Origin: Chrysomallon squamiferum
Lineage: Eukaryota > Mollusca > Gastropoda > Neomphalida > Peltospiridae
Assembly (NCBI GenBank): GCA_012295275.1
Contig: CM022671.1
Span: forward strand, 27,679,822 to 27,743,821
DNA length: 64,000 bases
Direction of reading: 5' to 3'
Of the stretch, positions 1 through 14,532 are shown in pieces. Below the pieces are notes generated by a model. The model was not told the origin of the DNA and ran no database searches. It was given only the letters and a program-made list of their open reading frames with translations. Position 1 is the first letter of the stretch; each line of letters opens with the position of its first letter. Position numbers and translations under genes: made by a program.

Positions 1-1855
1 AATTCCAAAGTAATTTAAAGAAAAGAAGAAGAAGAAGAAAAATAATAAATTCTAAATAAATAAATAAGGAAAGGAAAGAAAAGAAAAGAAAATGAAAAAA
101 TTAAAAGAAAAGAAAATCTAGAATTTTGTTTTGTTCTTCCTTCTTTTATTTTATTTTTTTCATTGTTTCTTTGTTTGTTTGTCACTGTTGTGGTTTCGTT
201 GTTGTGTAACAATGGTTTAAATCGATCATTTAATACCACGCATTTTTTAGGCGGCACCTGTCTCGTCTGTAATTTCATTTCTGTTTCTTCGGTATAAAAT
301 TAAACTCTTGGTGACTGAAATTGAGAAAACCTTTCGATTAGTAAGGGTCGACTGCAAATGCGCACGTCTGTGTTTGAAATGAACAAACACAGCTGTCAAT
401 AAATCTGCGCTTATGTCAGTTAGCACTTAAAGTATAAACAGACGATTTGATACGTTTAATGTGAAGTCAAGGAGATCATATATTACACATATATATATAA
501 AACTTTCAAAGAAAAAAGAAAGTATAAAAATGAAGGAGAGTGGAGTAAATATACACACATAGTCAAAACGACAAAAGAAAAACAAAATAGAAACGTTATG
601 CACTATATCACTGTTACTCTTCTTATTTCGTTGTCTCTGAATGGCTGAGCAAAAAGATGTCCTGTTGAATGTTGTTGTTATACAATTTCTTACCAAACAA
701 GTTTGACAGTGGAACATTAAGATATGTCTGGACTGTAAATTGTTATTAGCATAATATATTTTCAAAATGACTCGGTATTTGGGTAAGTACTTCTGAACAA
801 TGATTTGTTACTGACTGATTCGTTACTATGGTAATTCTCTGATTTGTATAGCTTCAGCGAGGCCTGTCAGATAATGAGATATATTCATCGGACAAACCTG
901 CCATATTTAGAAATTATTTTATGACAAGTCACGTACTCGAGACATCTTCATTGTCATTTGGTCTACTTGGCGCATTAATAATTACACACTGACTCAAAAT
1001 ATTATTTTGTTAGGGGAGTTTCCGTATCACTTTAATCATTAAGGCATCATCCTTATTTTTCTAGGTTTCCATATTTATTTTTTATTATTTCATTTTATTT
1101 AATTTTTCTCCTTCTCGAATATTTTATTTTTGTTCAGCTGATTTTTATCATACTTTCTTTAACATCGTGTTATTTTAATACAGCTCTTATCTATTCACAT
1201 GTATTTAATGATGTTGCTGGGTATAAACAGTGGAACGGTACTTCTCGTTCTTTCATTCGTCCCCTTTATTTATTTCTGCATTAGGAAATTTTTAAAGTTT
1301 ATTTTTATATCAAGTGATTTTCAGTTACTAAATATTAAAACCGCAATGATGTTAAATAATTAACTTCAAAATATTATGTTACTTTCACAGAAAATCGTTT
1401 GAATTTCCTCTATGCGTTGTACTCAATGTCAAAAGGTGTATGTAATGACGTACGCTATTTGTTGTGTAGATAATGATATATAATGCATTATTTCCTCTCT
1501 TCCTTTGTTCTCATGTCAAAATACTGAATTAATTTACGTTTTTCACTCGTCCATATACATGAAAAAAAATAGTAAATTTCTTAAATGACCGAGGAAGACA
1601 GAAGATCTCGTTGTGTTCAGGGATGTGTGACGTATACGTCGTAATATTGCCTTGGGTCAGTTAAGATCACGGGTCGAACTGATTACTGTTATGTGGATCC
1701 AAGTCAGGGAAGGACAAATAGGACAAACAATGAAACATATCCAAGCGAAGAAAAAGATGAAAATAAACGTTCACTCTCATAAAGAACAAACCAAACAAAG
1801 CAGTTGTATATAGAATTGGGGGACAACAAATAAAAAGAGTTATTTAAAAAAAAAG

Positions 1856-1897
<42 letters not shown>
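1856..1897 (+). repeat. Poly(A) run
   Basis: 42 consecutive A, with further A-rich sequence on both sides. Confidence 0.95.
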
Positions 1898-1903
<6 letters not shown>

Positions 1904-2874
1904 GAAACAAAGAAAATAAAGAAAGAGAAAACGAAACAAGCAAACAAAACAAATTAAACAAGAACATACAATGTTTGTGAAATTTAAAAAATGCGAACGC
2001 TGTATACCTCTCTAACATTGTTTATTAAAAGACAACAAATACGGTAAATAGTTCGTGATTCGGAGTTTCCTCTTACATACCTTAATGAGTGAAAAAAAGG
2101 TAGAAAAATAATAAATGAATAAATAAATAAATAACAAACTGCACCTTATTAAATTTGAAATGAAAACAGATCCGTTTTTTATGTATTTTTAATATTCATC
2201 CATCAGTTTTATACATCCATCGATTTTACAAAATTTTAATTATATTTCGTCGTTTTTGCTTTACCATCCCCTCAGTAACCTGTAATTAGACAACAGTACA
2301 GAGGTATTTTGCAATAAATATTTCATTCTTTCCAACTGCTTTCCGTTTTTCAGAAAGGATCTTTTTAGATGTTTGTTTTGATTGTTTTGCGGCCAAGGAT
2401 GCTAGAACGTATATATTGTTTTGGTGATGTTTATGTCAGTTCAGTAGTCCTCGGAATTTCTCAATAAACAAAAAGAAAAAGGAAACTCAAATAATGTTTG
2501 CAAAATGTCGTCTGCTAATGTGAATTGGTTCAGCTTATTTGTTTTTCGCAACCTCGGAGGGTGTATTCACTATTTGTTACTTCTTAAATCCAGTGAAACC
2601 GTTGTTAGTTTCATTTGCTCATGATTGTTTTTTAGTCATTATTTAATTAGTTATACCTCTGCAGCTTGAACTGATGACAGATTCAAAACATCGCAGTTTA
2701 GGCTGATTTCAGAATGTTGTAAATACGAGTTCACTTTACATTTTTAAACTTTTGTAATTGTGACGTTAAGTCGTCTGCTCGACGGCGACAAATATTGAAT
2801 GAGCTTTATACAAACAAACAGCTCTCCACAATCAAACAGACCGGTCTGGAGTGAGCCGAACAGTTGCCACCAAA

Positions 2875-3305
2875 CTGTCAAGATGAATACTCTATTTAGT
2901 GAGTGCAAAAAAACACAAAAAAACAACATTATCAAATGCTGTGAGGAAATAATGTTGTCATGTTATCAAAATAGACATTCTGTTCAGCAGGCCTAAATGT
3001 TACGCCGCCTGTCATCAAATGCTCTGACGAGCTGTTTTTTTTTTATTATCAAGGATGAATTTTCTTCTGTGTGAACTCAGAGAAACGTTGTCAAATGTCA
3101 AGATGAACTACTGACATCAAATCGTCAGGAAAAACGTTCTAATTAGGAAAAATGCTGAGCTATGTTAGTAGACGCTCTGTCGCAGAATTACCGTCAATCT
3201 GTCAAGACGAATGCTCTACATACTGTCTGCGTAATAAAATATTATCCAGTGCGCTTATTATGCTCCTCAGATTGCCAGTACGAATGTTCTACATAATGTG
3301 TGCAA
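2875..3305 (+). repeat. Degenerate dispersed/tandem repeat cluster
   Basis: Related segments occur at 2875 (CTGTCAAGATGAATACTCTA), 3199 (CTGTCAAGACGAATGCTCTA) and 3272 (TTGCCAGTACGAATGTTCTA), with further partial matches near 3095. Spacing is irregular (about 73-325 bp). Confidence 0.6.
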
Positions 3306-6125
3306 TGCAATATATCTCTGATGAAGTACTGCCGTGAAACCCATTGCTGCGTTAGAGCGTGTAAAATAATATCTTATTAAATTCTCTGAACCTTAGACGT
3401 TTGATTATTCATTTCAGTGAGTATTCACTGATTGTATGCAATTATAACTGTTTGTGAAGTGTTAAGATGAAAGGGTTTTGGAAGATGAGTTACTGTAACG
3501 TTCTGTTACTTTTCTAATAAAATTTGTGAAGATATTCCAAAGCGGTATCAGTTGGAAACCTCAGTACACCAGTGCTGATTTTTTGTTTTTCTTTCTGTAC
3601 AGCTGTTTATTAAACAATGTTGTGTGCAGCCCGTTAAAATACTTTCATTCTTTTATCAATTCTTTGTTTCTTTTCTTTATTCTTACCCATTCCAAATATC
3701 TTAAGAAGTCAGAAACGAGCCGGCAGCTGCCGCCATATTTGAATGGAAAATATGAAAAAAAAAAAATTATGCAGCTTTGTATTTTCCGGCATAGATATAT
3801 TTGAACATCTGTACCAGATAAACGAATTTTCCTCGGCTGTTACCGTAACAAAAAAAAAGAAGTGATGATGTATAACCCAGATGGCGAAAGAAAGCATCCT
3901 AACATTGGATAGAATTTCTGTTTCTGGAAAAAAAGACCGAATTTTGAAGTTAACATCTGTCACCGCGCAACACATGTGAGTTGGTGTTATGCTAGAAGGA
4001 TTTCTGTCTGCGAACCGGGAATCGTGCGAGACAAGAATATTTTCCCTAGAATTACAAGCTGGATATAGCATTGCGTCAGCGGTCTAAGAGTGCGTTTAAT
4101 TTAGCCAAAGATAAACTGAGAGCCTTGGGGACGTAAAGTTCGGAAATTTTAAAATATTTAGTTTAACATATATTTAAAAAAATAAAAATAAATAAATAAA
4201 TAATAAAAATTTAAAATATAATAATAATAATAATAATAATTAATGGTTCAAGCTACGGCACGGTTAAATATTTTGTTTTCAGCTGTTACCATATCTGTTA
4301 CGATTTTCTACAGTCTTTTTTATTTCTCTGGTTTCTTCTGTCTCTTTTTATCTTTCAGTCTTACACATTCTTTCTTCCTCCGATGCTTTCTTCTCCTGTT
4401 TCCCTTTTTATTCATTAATGACAACAATAAATAACGTTTCTAGTTATTGTTTGCTTAGACAATAATACCCTATTCTATCCCATGCAACGCATAAAACAAA
4501 ACGTTGAGACTGAACTAACGTCAAGGAACGCGAAACACGAAAGACAGAATCTCCACGAACTGCAGTTGTTTAGCAAGCTTTACAATCTATTTGCTCTGCT
4601 CGTGTTACACGATTGATTGATGAGAATGTGGTTATGTTCTGAACACCTAATTTGCTGGAAGTTTCTCTCTGACAGACAGTGTAACACTGCATGTTTGACG
4701 TGGTCTGTCTGGGCAAGATACAGCGAGGCGAAACATCACGACTTTGATTGAGCGTCTGTACAAAGCTAGGTCATTTCAGGACAGCTTGAACTTTTTTTTA
4801 TCTTTTTTTTTTATCTCTTACATCACTGTAGGTCACAGTTAGCACCTTTATCTTGTCACTCTCTGTCAGGAAAAAAATCTCAGAGAAGATCTAAAGACAA
4901 GAAAATTGGTGACCGTAATGGTGCATGCAAATTTACAGAAAAAAAAAATATACACAAGCACGTTTGCTTTCGGTACATGACCCAGTTACAAAATGATTAT
5001 CTGATAATAATACATCAATTTTAAGCAGCTGGAGATTTCGCATAAATCGTCCTCTTTTATTTGAACTAAACAGCAGAATGATTTTAACACTTATAATATA
5101 CACACACACGTATTCTCTTTATTTATCTTCCCCCTCTCTGTCTACACCCCCCACACATACAAAAATATGCTTGCATGTTTTCTGTTTCCTCTCTCTCTCT
5201 CTCTCCGTGTTTGTAGATGATGAAGTATCACGCATACATAAGCAAAAACACAAACACACATATACACATTTATTTATATTTATTTGTGAGTGTTTCACTT
5301 CTCTACCTCATTTCCTCGAACCAATCTCCATTAATTTTTCCCACTCTGCCATTTATTTACAATAAATCCAGCTCCGTGAATACGTGAATGTTACGTTTCC
5401 CCTCTTCCTCTTGCCATATCATCCCTCTTTCATTTTAAAAACTTTCATTACTTATTCCCATGTCACTACCACTGTCACTCGCAGCATTATGATTGTCTTG
5501 CCTCCATCACAAGTCATTCATTAGACTCACGTGAGTCCGTGAACTCCAGCTGAGCAGGAAACGCTTTATAAACGATACAGATATTTATGAATCCTTCAAC
5601 ATGAACCTGGCGAACCCTAGAATCAGACACAAAAGATAAAGTTTATATTACCTTTCAGCGTAGCAGGAAACATTTGCCCTGTTAACTTTTTAAGATAAAA
5701 TATTATTTTAAAAGAAAATTTTTGATGTTGTTGGTTTTTTTTAAAAATTTAGATCAGTGATAGATAATACACTGTTTTTTCTAAGAAGAAACGGTTTGCT
5801 AGGTCGATTCCGCGCAGCTCAGTTATTGACTTTTTAAGTTCAAACCAGAGTATTGTAACTGACATAATAATAGGTCCTATTTTAAATCAATATTTATAGC
5901 ATATTTCCACGTTCTGTAGATAATTATGTTTATATTTATTATGTATGTTTATCTAGATTGGAGAATGTATTTTTTTTTTTTTTTATAAACTAATTTTTAA
6001 AACTCAGTTAAATACACTGGATACAGTTTGCTGAATATTATCTTTATAACAAGAAATTTAGAAATTTAGACCTTTTTTTCTTTAAATTATTAGAATTTTA
6101 GTTATGCTGGATTTATTTTTTGAAT

Positions 6126-6127
<2 letters not shown>

Positions 6128-6191
<64 letters not shown>
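6128..6191 (+). repeat. (TC)n microsatellite
   Basis: 64 bp of uninterrupted TC. Confidence 0.97.
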
Positions 6192-6193
<2 letters not shown>

Positions 6194-7537
6194 GATTCAA
6201 TAGATATTTCTTTAAATATATTTTGAATCTAACTTACTCTAAACTTGTTTTGTTGTATTTAAATGATATATAAAACCTGAATTTGCTTTTTCTCGGGTCA
6301 TCTCGATATAACTGTTTTCCCATCTGTGATAACATAAATAAGCAAGGCAGAAGAGCCGTTAACATTACAAATATCAGATATCTCGCAGTGCCAGTCCACC
6401 GTGAATGCAGCATTCTGAATCTACTAAGTAACACGAAACACATGTCACGCACTCCAACGCAAATTGTTATTGTTTTACCAAAAACCAAAAAAACAATATT
6501 GCTTAAATCATTATGGACCAATTAACGCTTATGGACATATGTTGTCAGTGTTTTTAAAACAAATATTATGTGTTCTGGGTAGATGTTATAAATGTTTCTG
6601 AAACTGATTTCAGTGTCATTCGCTATTCAGTCTTTATCACGTAATTTTACTGACCCATGATTAAATTTCCTTTTTTGGCAAAACAAAACGAAATAAACAA
6701 ACCAACAAAAAATAAATAAAAAATAAAAAAATAAACAATCCTAAAAACAGTCACAGAAATTAAGTTTTATATTAAGTATTTATTTTATTCAAAATCTGAA
6801 ATAAAATCTAGGTAAAAAAAAAAAATGAAAAAAAAATGACAGTATTAGAAAAATGAAGCAGTTTTAATAAACGACATTAGAACTTAGGTTTTAGAATCAG
6901 TGTTGTCTTTTGCCTTTTCTAAGTTTAGAAAAAAAAAAAAATAAAAATGTAAATATCTACATAAATTAAGATACATATTTCATTCAATTTTCTTTCATCC
7001 TCGGAGGAACCATTCACCAGTTTAAGAAGCACTGGATTCATTTATCTCAGATTACTACACATAATAATAAAATCCTTTATGGTTTAAGTATGTATGCTCT
7101 GGACACGACATCTGATCTCATCAGACAGTTCTGTACAAGACAGTGTAGAATAGTTAATTTCTTTTGCTTGAGAAACAAACGCTGATTAAATCAGACGTCC
7201 GCAAATAATGACATGCGAAGCAACACTAATTAATAAATAAATATTTATCATTACGAGGTTACGTTGTGTAATTAATGCAATTTCAATACCTGATGGTATC
7301 TAACTGAACTGATATGCTGACATTTTTTATTATAAGTTCATAAAATATGACTAAATAATTTTACATCCTTGTTATCTCTTTTTAACTGAGATATTATTAT
7401 GTATGAGGCAGAAGGTTACAATAAATGCTTAAATAATTACTATCATTCACGTATATTATACGACATTCAATAAAACAGATATCGTCTTTGATAAACCAGT
7501 TCGGGTGAAACGGGAAAAAGCCGAATTGGAGGATTGT

Positions 7538-7617
7538 GACCGACCATGGATTGATCATGTGACCTATCATGGATTGATCATGTGACCTACCATGGATTGA
7601 TCACGTGACCTAACATG
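7538..7617 (+). repeat. 23 bp tandem repeat, 3 copies and a partial
   Basis: Units start at 7538, 7561, 7584 and 7607, exactly 23 bp apart. Each carries CATGGATTGATCA(T/C)GT preceded by GACC. The unit includes the palindrome TGATCA. Confidence 0.9.
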
Positions 7618-8620
7618 TCCCAAGTGAACGTTCATTTCTCAAAAGAGATACTGACTTGAAAGAATGCATGAGGTCATGTTATGACAAAGGTGTTGCACTA
7701 ATGCCAACAAGAATGCTGCAAGTGAGTCAATAACTGTGGGCTGGTTTCATAAAGAGATCGATTTTCTTGGAATAGTCCAAGCTTAGTTTTAATGCTAAGA
7801 TGACAGATATCTGCTTCATTAGATAAAATAATGTAACATTCTTCGGAAAGAAAATATATTTAGATGACAGTAAAGCCTGAAATTGTAATCAGTCAGTCAT
7901 TCGGTCAGTCGGTCACTTGTGAAAAGAAATACGTAACTTTTCATATAACAGTCTGTCTGTTCTTTCTTTCCTGAATCCATTTATCTTTTCTTTCGTATGT
8001 CTGACATTCTAAGTCCGATAGTCCGAAGAAAAGAGTTAAAACTGAGTATGAGAAAGAAAGAAGAAATAGAGGCACAAAAAGAGAGAGATGTGTGTCTGTG
8101 TGAGACAGAGTGTGTGTTTGTGTGTGTGAGTGTGTATTCTGTGTTTGCGGGTCTCTATGCGAGTTTTATTGATCATTTTCTTTAAGAATATTTATTGAAA
8201 CAGCTATTCAATAATATGAGGTGAAAATATCTACTTAATATGTCATAAAATATTTACACCATAAGGAAATCCGTTTTTGGCTCAATAAATATTTCAACGG
8301 TTTATACATTTCTAAGTGATCAGACATTGATCTAAGAGTAAACTAGCGGACAAGAATGTCTCACTTTGTGTTTTCAGTGTTAATTTTACGAGCATGAATT
8401 GACAGCAATGTATACTAAGATATATGACCTTGCTTCTAGGACTGACCACTTGAATCTCTAAACTTAAGGATTAGGCGACCACCCACTGTCTACCGCAACA
8501 AAACAGCCAGCAGATTTAAATTAAAACTGTTATGTCTTGTCGTATCTTCTGCTCCACTGCATGAGCTGTATTCTGTGATCTTCAATGAATGTCAAATATT
8601 TTACATGCTTCACAGACGCT

Positions 8621-8627
<7 letters not shown>

Positions 8628-8701
<74 letters not shown>

Positions 8702-8735
8702 CTGCCTCTCTCTCTCTCTCGCTGCCTCTCTCTCT
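8628..8735 (+). repeat. (TC)n microsatellite with interruptions
   Basis: Pure TC to 8697, then two further TC blocks separated by GCTGCC-like interruptions. CA/TA-rich repeats follow to about 9150. Confidence 0.95.
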
Positions 8736-11000
8736 ATGTATATATATAGATAAACAGACAGACACACACACAGATATATATAGTTATACACTCATATACA
8801 CATATACAGAGAGAAACACACTCACAGATACAAATGTAAATATGATTATGCAGATACATATATACATACATACACACAAACCCACACCATAAACATATGC
8901 ACGAATGTGTGTGTGCATGCGTGTTTATAAATGATTATTATGAAATTATTAGATCTGAAAAAATTGCCAGACACTTTTGTACTTGTTGCACCAGTTCTCT
9001 CTCTATATATAGACACACACAACACACACACAGATATATTTACATATATATATATACTCACACACACACACATACTCACACGTTATTAATTTTTTAAGAG
9101 ATACATAGATAGATAAAACTGTGTGTACGTACGTACACACACACACACACACACAAAATGTGAATTATATATTACTCACTATAGAGTCACTGAAATGTCA
9201 ATATGCCCTTTCACAATGAAATCAGCATTACGATTTAGCTGACTCGACACAACCGGCAGCTACAAACACGTCATAGACTTAGAAATGTCTACAATCGATT
9301 AAACGACGGCCATATCAGTTTCGTTTCCTAGGAAACATGGGTGCCGTCTGCTTCATTCAGTCTGTGTAGTAATACCTTATGTCCTTCTGCAAACAGTACA
9401 GACTATTAAATTACGATATGACTCAAAATCAGCAAAGTGAATTATCGACTTGGGAATCTCAACCTCTATTATCGTTATGACTGCATATTACATAATTTAT
9501 CTTAAACAAATACCGTTACTGAATATATCCCTATTGCTGATGTATAAATTTGTAGCAGTTACAGAGTTTTGAAACTGAGTACAAAATATGGTTGTGAAAC
9601 ACTGATAAAAGTCCTGACTGCATCCACTAAGTAGCGATTAGTAAATAGTTTTATTGCTTAATATTCAGTTAAATTTTTTTACAAGTTCCACTGCACTTAT
9701 TTCAGAAATGAGAAGCGTCATTACTGTGTTGGATATAAGTTACAAAATCGTCAGCAACAACTGTTATTATTAATAGTAATATTAATACTGATATTCGCCA
9801 TAATATTACAACAAAAGGCAGCTTTTGTTTGTTTTGGGGTTTTTGTTTTTTGACACAGTAACTAAGAAAATAAAATTATATTTTGGATGCAGAACTAATT
9901 TTCGAAAATAACCAAAACTAATCGTCATTTTACCTGAGTTGGTACATATCAGCCAGACTTTATAAAATCCGTAACAAAGAAATTACGCCAGAAATTGTAT
10001 TAAAATAACATTTAATATAATTTATGATGACACTTCAGATGAAAGAGAAAAATCGGTTATATAAAAAGCAGACGATAACTTTAGATGACATCTTCTTGTG
10101 ACAGATAATAAATAATATGTTACGTCACGACTGATTTTTTTTTTTTTACTTAGTAACACTTGGTGACTTGGCCACGCCTGTTACGTCATTTCCAGAACAT
10201 TATCACTTCCAGACAATAAAATAATCTGTGAAGACCGAAAAGTACCAGCGAGCTAGAAAAAGAAGAAGAAGAAAAAAGTATATTGGTTGATCAGTCGATC
10301 ACTGAAAACCATATGCTTGAACTGAACTGGTTAATTTCTTGTTGTTTAGTTATATTATTTATTATATTTGTTTATTTTTGTTTTAGTTTGTGTGTTGTTG
10401 TTGCTGAAATGGGGATGCAACTGTGAGCGTCTCAAGTAAATAAATCGTATTACATATATAACACAGTACTTCATTCAAAATTCAAACTAATTATCAGTGG
10501 TTTTTAATAGGTTTTTAATAGGTTGGGGGCCTTTTGGTTTACAAGAATTTATTTAATTTATTTCATTTATTTATTTATTATTTATATTTATTTATTTATT
10601 TATCTAATGTTTGACACAATGATCAATCTGTTTCAGACTTGCTGTAGCTATATATCATCGATTATACCTAATGCTGTTAGCTAATGTATTATTTATTTAT
10701 TTATTTATTTATTTTTTATTTATTCTTGCTAGCTTAATTTATTCTTCGTTATTTTATAAATTATTTATGTCTTTTTTTTTTTCTGTCTTATTCGTCTGGA
10801 CTTTTTTTGGGGGGTGTTATTTGTTTGCTGTTGTTTTTTTGTTGTTCTTTCTTTTTTTTTTTTTTTTTTTTTTTTTAATTCTATTTTTCAAGTATTGTTG
10901 TCACAAACATGTCGTGTCTAAACGTTACATGAGATAATGTAATTATTTCTTACGTTTGAATCATGCTGTTTTATAGTCTAGATTTAACGCCGATTACAGC

Positions 11001-11002
<2 letters not shown>

Positions 11003-11058
<56 letters not shown>

Positions 11059-11099
11059 AATAAATAAATAAATAAAATAATAATAATAATAAAAATAAA
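11003..11099 (+). repeat. (ATA)n/(AATA)n microsatellite
   Basis: AAT trinucleotides change into AAAT tetranucleotides and back. Confidence 0.93.
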
Positions 11100-11915
11100 A
11101 GGTATCCATTCTTGGCTTTCTTCAGCCTTTTAAACCTTTTAAAACGAACTCTATGCAGTGTTTCATTATCATCTGTCTGTCTGTGTGACTGTGTATTTAT
11201 CTATCCACCCAGCGATAGATCTTGCCCAACCGTCTTTTTATGTCTGTCTCTCTCCCTATTCGACTCTTCTTTCCTTTTTCCCCATCTTAAGCTAAATCTA
11301 CGTCCATTACCCGACCAAGACGGATGTTACTAGGTTTTTCTACCAATATTTTCTTTAATCATCAGTGTACATTGTTTTCTTTAGATCAGCTAGACCCGAG
11401 TGTGTCTCGTACAACACGGTTTTCAGTCACGTGATACGAAGAATAGTTTGACTTGTTTAAATTCACACGACCCATTTAGAGAACACGGTAATCTATTCAG
11501 TGTATGTTTAATACATTAAACGTCAAAAAAAAAAAACGGTCATCTCCTCTCTTGTGTACGACATAAAAATTTCATTGATATAATTATTCATCCAGAACAT
11601 TCGTTGAGTTATCTATTCTAGAGGGCTGGTAACACCTGTGTCTGCATGTGTTATACAAAAAAAATTATGTATTACCTGACACGTTTGACAATAAACAGGA
11701 AAATATCTGATAAAATATGAGGCCATCTTTTTTTTTTTTTTTTTTTTTTTTTGGGGGTGGGTGTTAAGTTTTGGTTTAAAACATTTATATTTTTAACGTC
11801 TCATTAATTTTTGGTGAAACTGTTTTCGTTTATTTTATTTAGCAGCTGCACACGACCATGGCGTTTGTCTTTATATATCTTTTTTCTGTATGTATGTAAA
11901 TATATGTACGGACAC

Positions 11916-11917
<2 letters not shown>

Positions 11918-11960
<43 letters not shown>
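11918..11960 (+). repeat. (GT)n microsatellite
   Basis: About 43 bp of pure GT. Confidence 0.96.
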
Positions 11961-11963
<3 letters not shown>

Positions 11964-13587
11964 AACTGTGTGTACAGGTTCGGATGTGTATGTGCATCTA
12001 TGCATGTGAATATGTATATGTGTATAGATAGATAGACACATACACAGGTAGATAGATATTTGTAATGTATATGTGAACACGGTATGCAGCTTACATGACC
12101 TATAGAGTCAATCTACAGGAAATTACTTTGTGCTTTTTGAAATTTGAGATACTAAATAATTTATGAATTTCCTTGAACTCAGAATAACAATGAGGTGAAT
12201 GCTTTTCTGGCGTTGTGAAAACTTTAGCTGTTGCCCTATTTCGTATTAGTATTATTTTACTATTACTATTACTGTTACTGTTACTTTTACTATTGTTATT
12301 ATTATTATCTTATTCTAACATATTATGGTCTAGAATCAGTTGTAAATATACAAATTGTTCTGTTCAAAAAAAGTACTAACCATTTTATGTATATGTGTTT
12401 ATGTGTGTGTGAATGTGTACATAGGCCTAATTTCTGTTTATATAAAAATTTTGGTAGGCAAATATACCAGAACAATAACAACAATAATAATAATTAAAAA
12501 AATAAAATTTAAAACAAAAAATGTAGAGAAATAAATCAAACTGTCTGAAATAAAACGTTTGCTTTTTTACCTTCATGAAAGATTTATTAAAACAGGGGGT
12601 TGTTGTTGTTTTTCTTGTATTTAAAGAACCGCTATAGAATTACAGAAATAACAACTGTTTTTGTAGAAAGGTGACAAAATAAACTTCAGTGCAGTAAATC
12701 TCTATCTTATATACTGGTCTCAAAAAAAAAAAAAAAAAAAAAGAAGATGACAATGATGATGATGATGATGATGAAGATAAAAAATAATAATAATAAATGA
12801 AAATAAATATATATAGTACATGAATCCATGGGTGAGGTTTGTACTTGAGCACTGGTCGTCTTTGTGGGATATTTGTACCCATTGACGGTATTTCACGAGT
12901 ACCTACTTGTATTATACACAAACCAGACATTCCTTGCATAGTGAACAAACACATGGATTAACCAAACACTTTCTTCATAATGTGTTGTCAAATCTCCACA
13001 GAGCCAACGACCTGCCCATGTTTCTTTTTATTCTGCACTACACTACACGACAAACATTAACTACCCAATTCACATTCATAATTCAAACCACGTCTAACTT
13101 TCATAATACTTTTCGTTATGTCTGAAACTGTTCATGTTTATGTTTTCTGTTTCGGCGAAAGATTCTGTCAGTGTAAGAACAAACACAGCACACGTGTGTT
13201 GTCGTAAATTAGTTTATTAAGTGAAGGAAAAGTTTTATCGATTTTATTGCTCATATGTCACGTCTGGAGATAAATCACGTATTTAGGTCAGATGATCACG
13301 TGACTGCCTTTAGGAAGTTCCAAGTTACTATTTTTATGGAATGTAAACTGCTGGTAATTAGTGTATCTATTACAAGTTTTAACTAAGTAATTTATAAATT
13401 TGTTTATTCAAAATTGAGTTGTTGTTTGTTTGTTGTTGTTTTTGTTTAGTTTTGGTCTCTTGTTGTGGTGTGATACATAATGATGCTGTTATTTGAGTTT
13501 GTGCTACATTTTCTGTATTCAATAATATTATTTTGTCGACAGTAGGAAATAATAAAATATCATAATTTGATTTGTTAATTTAGTTAA

Positions 13588-13588
13588 T

Positions 13589-13623
<35 letters not shown>

Positions 13624-13682
13624 TTATATAAGAACATTCTAAATCTGAATTAAATTTATACGGATATACAACGTAAAAAAAA

Positions 13683-13715
<33 letters not shown>

Positions 13716-13790
13716 AAATGGGTGATTATAAATATTTTTATTTATTTATAAAACCAGAAACAGCTATAAAAAAGTCACTTGAAACTGTTT

Positions 13791-13869
<79 letters not shown>
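13588..13869 (+). repeat. (TTTA)n tracts and poly(T)
   Basis: Two TTTA arrays (13588-13625 and 13783-13834), the second running directly into a 35 nt T run. Confidence 0.93.
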
Positions 13870-14151
13870 CCATTCTTATTTTTACATCCAAGGTCACCTT
13901 AGATTACTGTAGAAATTATTGTTACCAGAAGTCGTATGTGTTCGTACACGTCTGAATATAATGGCACGACGCATTAGCTAAACTCACTGGTATTGGAAAT
14001 CTATACGTACAGCTATTACCTGTCGATTAATAGTCGATTTGTTGTAATTATACATCCTGCTGTGTTAGAATGTTTATAATTTATTTCCTCTCAGTTCTTT
14101 CGCCTCTTACAAGTGATTTATTTCTTATTTACTTTCTTATTAGGATCGGTT

Positions 14152-14186
<35 letters not shown>

Positions 14187-14276
14187 TGTTATGTTATGTT
14201 ATTTATTTAATATTTGCTGCATTCGGATTTGTTTCAAAATAGGAGGTATAAATTCAAAGGTAACGACATACATACC

Positions 14277-14428
14277 TATGCAAATGCATACATACATACA
14301 CACATACTTACGTACACACATATATAGATATACACACACATACATACATACATACATACATACATACATGCAAACATACATACATACATACATACATAGA
14401 TATACATACACAAATATATACGAACATA

Positions 14429-14478
<50 letters not shown>

Positions 14479-14532
14479 CATATACACATATACAGAAAAA
14501 TACATATTCATAACACACACACACACACACAC
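14277..14532 (+). repeat. (CATA)n/(CA)n compound microsatellite
   Basis: About 250 bp of CATA, CA and TA repeats. Open frames here are repeat artefacts. Confidence 0.95.

Noticed and set aside
8575-9097. Overlapping open frames on both strands
   Set aside because: Pure products of TC, CA and TA microsatellites.
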